14,318 nt of DNA from Bacillota bacterium (GTDB taxonomy: Bacteria; Bacillota; Clostridia; Acetivibrionales; DSM-1351), in the NCBI GenBank assembly GCA_023397905.1, contig JAEWSZ010000213.1, forward strand, positions 1 through 14,318. The letters run 5' to 3'. This document shows, piece by piece, positions 13,648-14,318 of this stretch; within the stretch, counting starts at the first letter, position 1, and each line of letters begins with the position of its first letter. The position numbers and the translations under genes are program-made. Below the pieces are notes generated by a model that worked only from the letters and a program-made list of their open reading frames with translations, did no database searches and had not been told where the DNA came from.

Positions 13648-14318
13648 ATGGCTGTAAAGAAATTTATTGAGAGAATAATAGGTTCCTATAGTGATAGAGA
13701 ACTCAAAAGAATTTATCCCATAGTTGATCAAATAGAGGCATTGGAGCCTGAAATAGAGAAATTGACCGATAGTCAGCTAAAAGCAAAGACACCGCAGTTA
13801 AGAGAGCGGCTTGCAAACGGAGAGACCCTTGACGATATTTTGCCTGAGGCCTTTGCCGTGGTCCGTGAAGCGTCCAAAAGGGTGCTTGGCATGAGACATT
13901 TCAGAGTACAGCTGATTGGCGGTTTAGTCCTTCACCAGGGAAGAATTTCCGAAATGAAAACCGGTGAAGGTAAGACGCTGGTGGCGACTTTGCCCGTATA
14001 CCTGAATGCTCTTGCGGGAAATGGCGTGCATGTGGTCACGGTAAATGATTACCTGGCCCGCCGTGACAGCGAATGGATGGGAAAGATTTATACTTTCCTG
14101 GGAATGAGCGTAGGACTTATAGTCCACGATATGGAAAATGAGGATAGGCGCAGGGCATATAATTGTGATATCACCTATGCCACAAATAACGAGCTGGGCT
14201 TTGACTATCTGAGAGACAACATGGTTATCTACAAGGAAGATATGGTTCAGAGAGACTTAAATTACGCCATTGTGGATGAAGTTGACTCCATACTCATAGA
14301 TGAAGCCAGAACTCCTCT
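13648..14318 (+). CDS. secA: Protein translocase ATPase SecA, N-terminal part (cut by window edge)
   Basis: Motor ATPase that drives preproteins through SecYEG at the cell membrane. The first 223 residues are visible, about a quarter of a typical SecA. They include the N-terminal helix (MAVKKFIERIIGSYSDRELKR in part), GMRHFRVQLIGGLVLHQGRI (81-100), Walker A MKTGEGKT (103-110), VTVNDYLARRDSEWM (130-144), TYATNNELGFDYLRDN (176-191) and Walker B/DEAD-like DEVDSILIDEART (210-222). The frame continues past the edge. GGAGAG (about 13634-13639) precedes the ATG. Upstream lie the inverted repeat and short hairpin described separately. The call is certain; the C-terminal domains cannot be seen. Confidence 0.98.
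   Translation, partial: MAVKKFIERIIGSYSDRELKRIYPIVDQIEALEPEIEKLTDSQLKAKTPQLRERLANGETLDDILPEAFAVVREASKRVLGMRHFRVQLIGGLVLHQGRISEMKTGEGKTLVATLPVYLNALAGNGVHVVTVNDYLARRDSEWMGKIYTFLGMSVGLIVHDMENEDRRRAYNCDITYATNNELGFDYLRDNMVIYKEDMVQRDLNYAIVDEVDSILIDEARTP

Overview
The window looks like chromosomal DNA from a Gram-positive, endospore-forming member of the Clostridia. An Acetivibrio/Ruminiclostridium-type genome is my guess, not something I can prove. The signs are strong GGAGG-type ribosome binding sites, moderately AT-rich intergenic DNA, a probable spore-protein (SASP) gene cut by the left edge, a YerC/TrpR-like regulator, a UPF0735/PheB-type ACT protein and an ECF transporter S-component. Most of it is core metabolism. 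I see no phage, CRISPR, tRNA, rRNA or complete insertion sequence.

Layout. (1) 1-46, minus: first codons of a probable alpha/beta SASP. (2) 232-1584: glucose-6-phosphate isomerase (pgi) with an extended -10 promoter and a hairpin after its stop. (3) 1760-2350: a small unknown cytosolic protein behind a near-consensus promoter. (4) 2499-3779: folC, preceded by two abutting 18-bp direct repeats, a promoter and a weak leader hairpin; 3834-4979: a single-pass membrane protein with TPR-like repeats on both sides of the membrane segment. (5) 5004-5501, minus: a membrane-anchored, apparently catalytically degenerate Mrr-like protein, converging on the TPR gene and divergent from a patatin-like phospholipase (5608-6687). 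(6) 6856-10566: threonine genes thrC, an ACT-domain regulator and hom, separated by two unusual intergenic elements. (7) 10612-11154: an ECF S-component that follows hom closely and overlaps by its stop codon a convergent gene (11151-12551, minus) for a secreted or anchored protein with a clear internal duplication. (8) 12807-13507: a YerC/TrpR-like repressor and a small membrane protein. (9) 13648 to the right edge: the start of secA.

How the genes work together. thrC and hom encode the last and an early step of threonine synthesis from aspartate semialdehyde, and the ACT protein between them probably senses an amino acid. Homoserine kinase (thrB) is not in the window. The thrC gene appears to be transcribed apart from the ACT-hom-S-component stretch, which has its own extended -10 promoter just after a palindromic element made of degenerate heptamers. 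The other genes are housekeeping neighbours with no obvious common pathway.

The most notable non-coding structure is the tandem repeat between the ACT gene and hom (9045-9252). Its two full units carry a short hairpin kept by paired base changes. The most notable proteins are the duplicated anchored protein, the degenerate Mrr-like membrane protein and the unknown protein at 1760.
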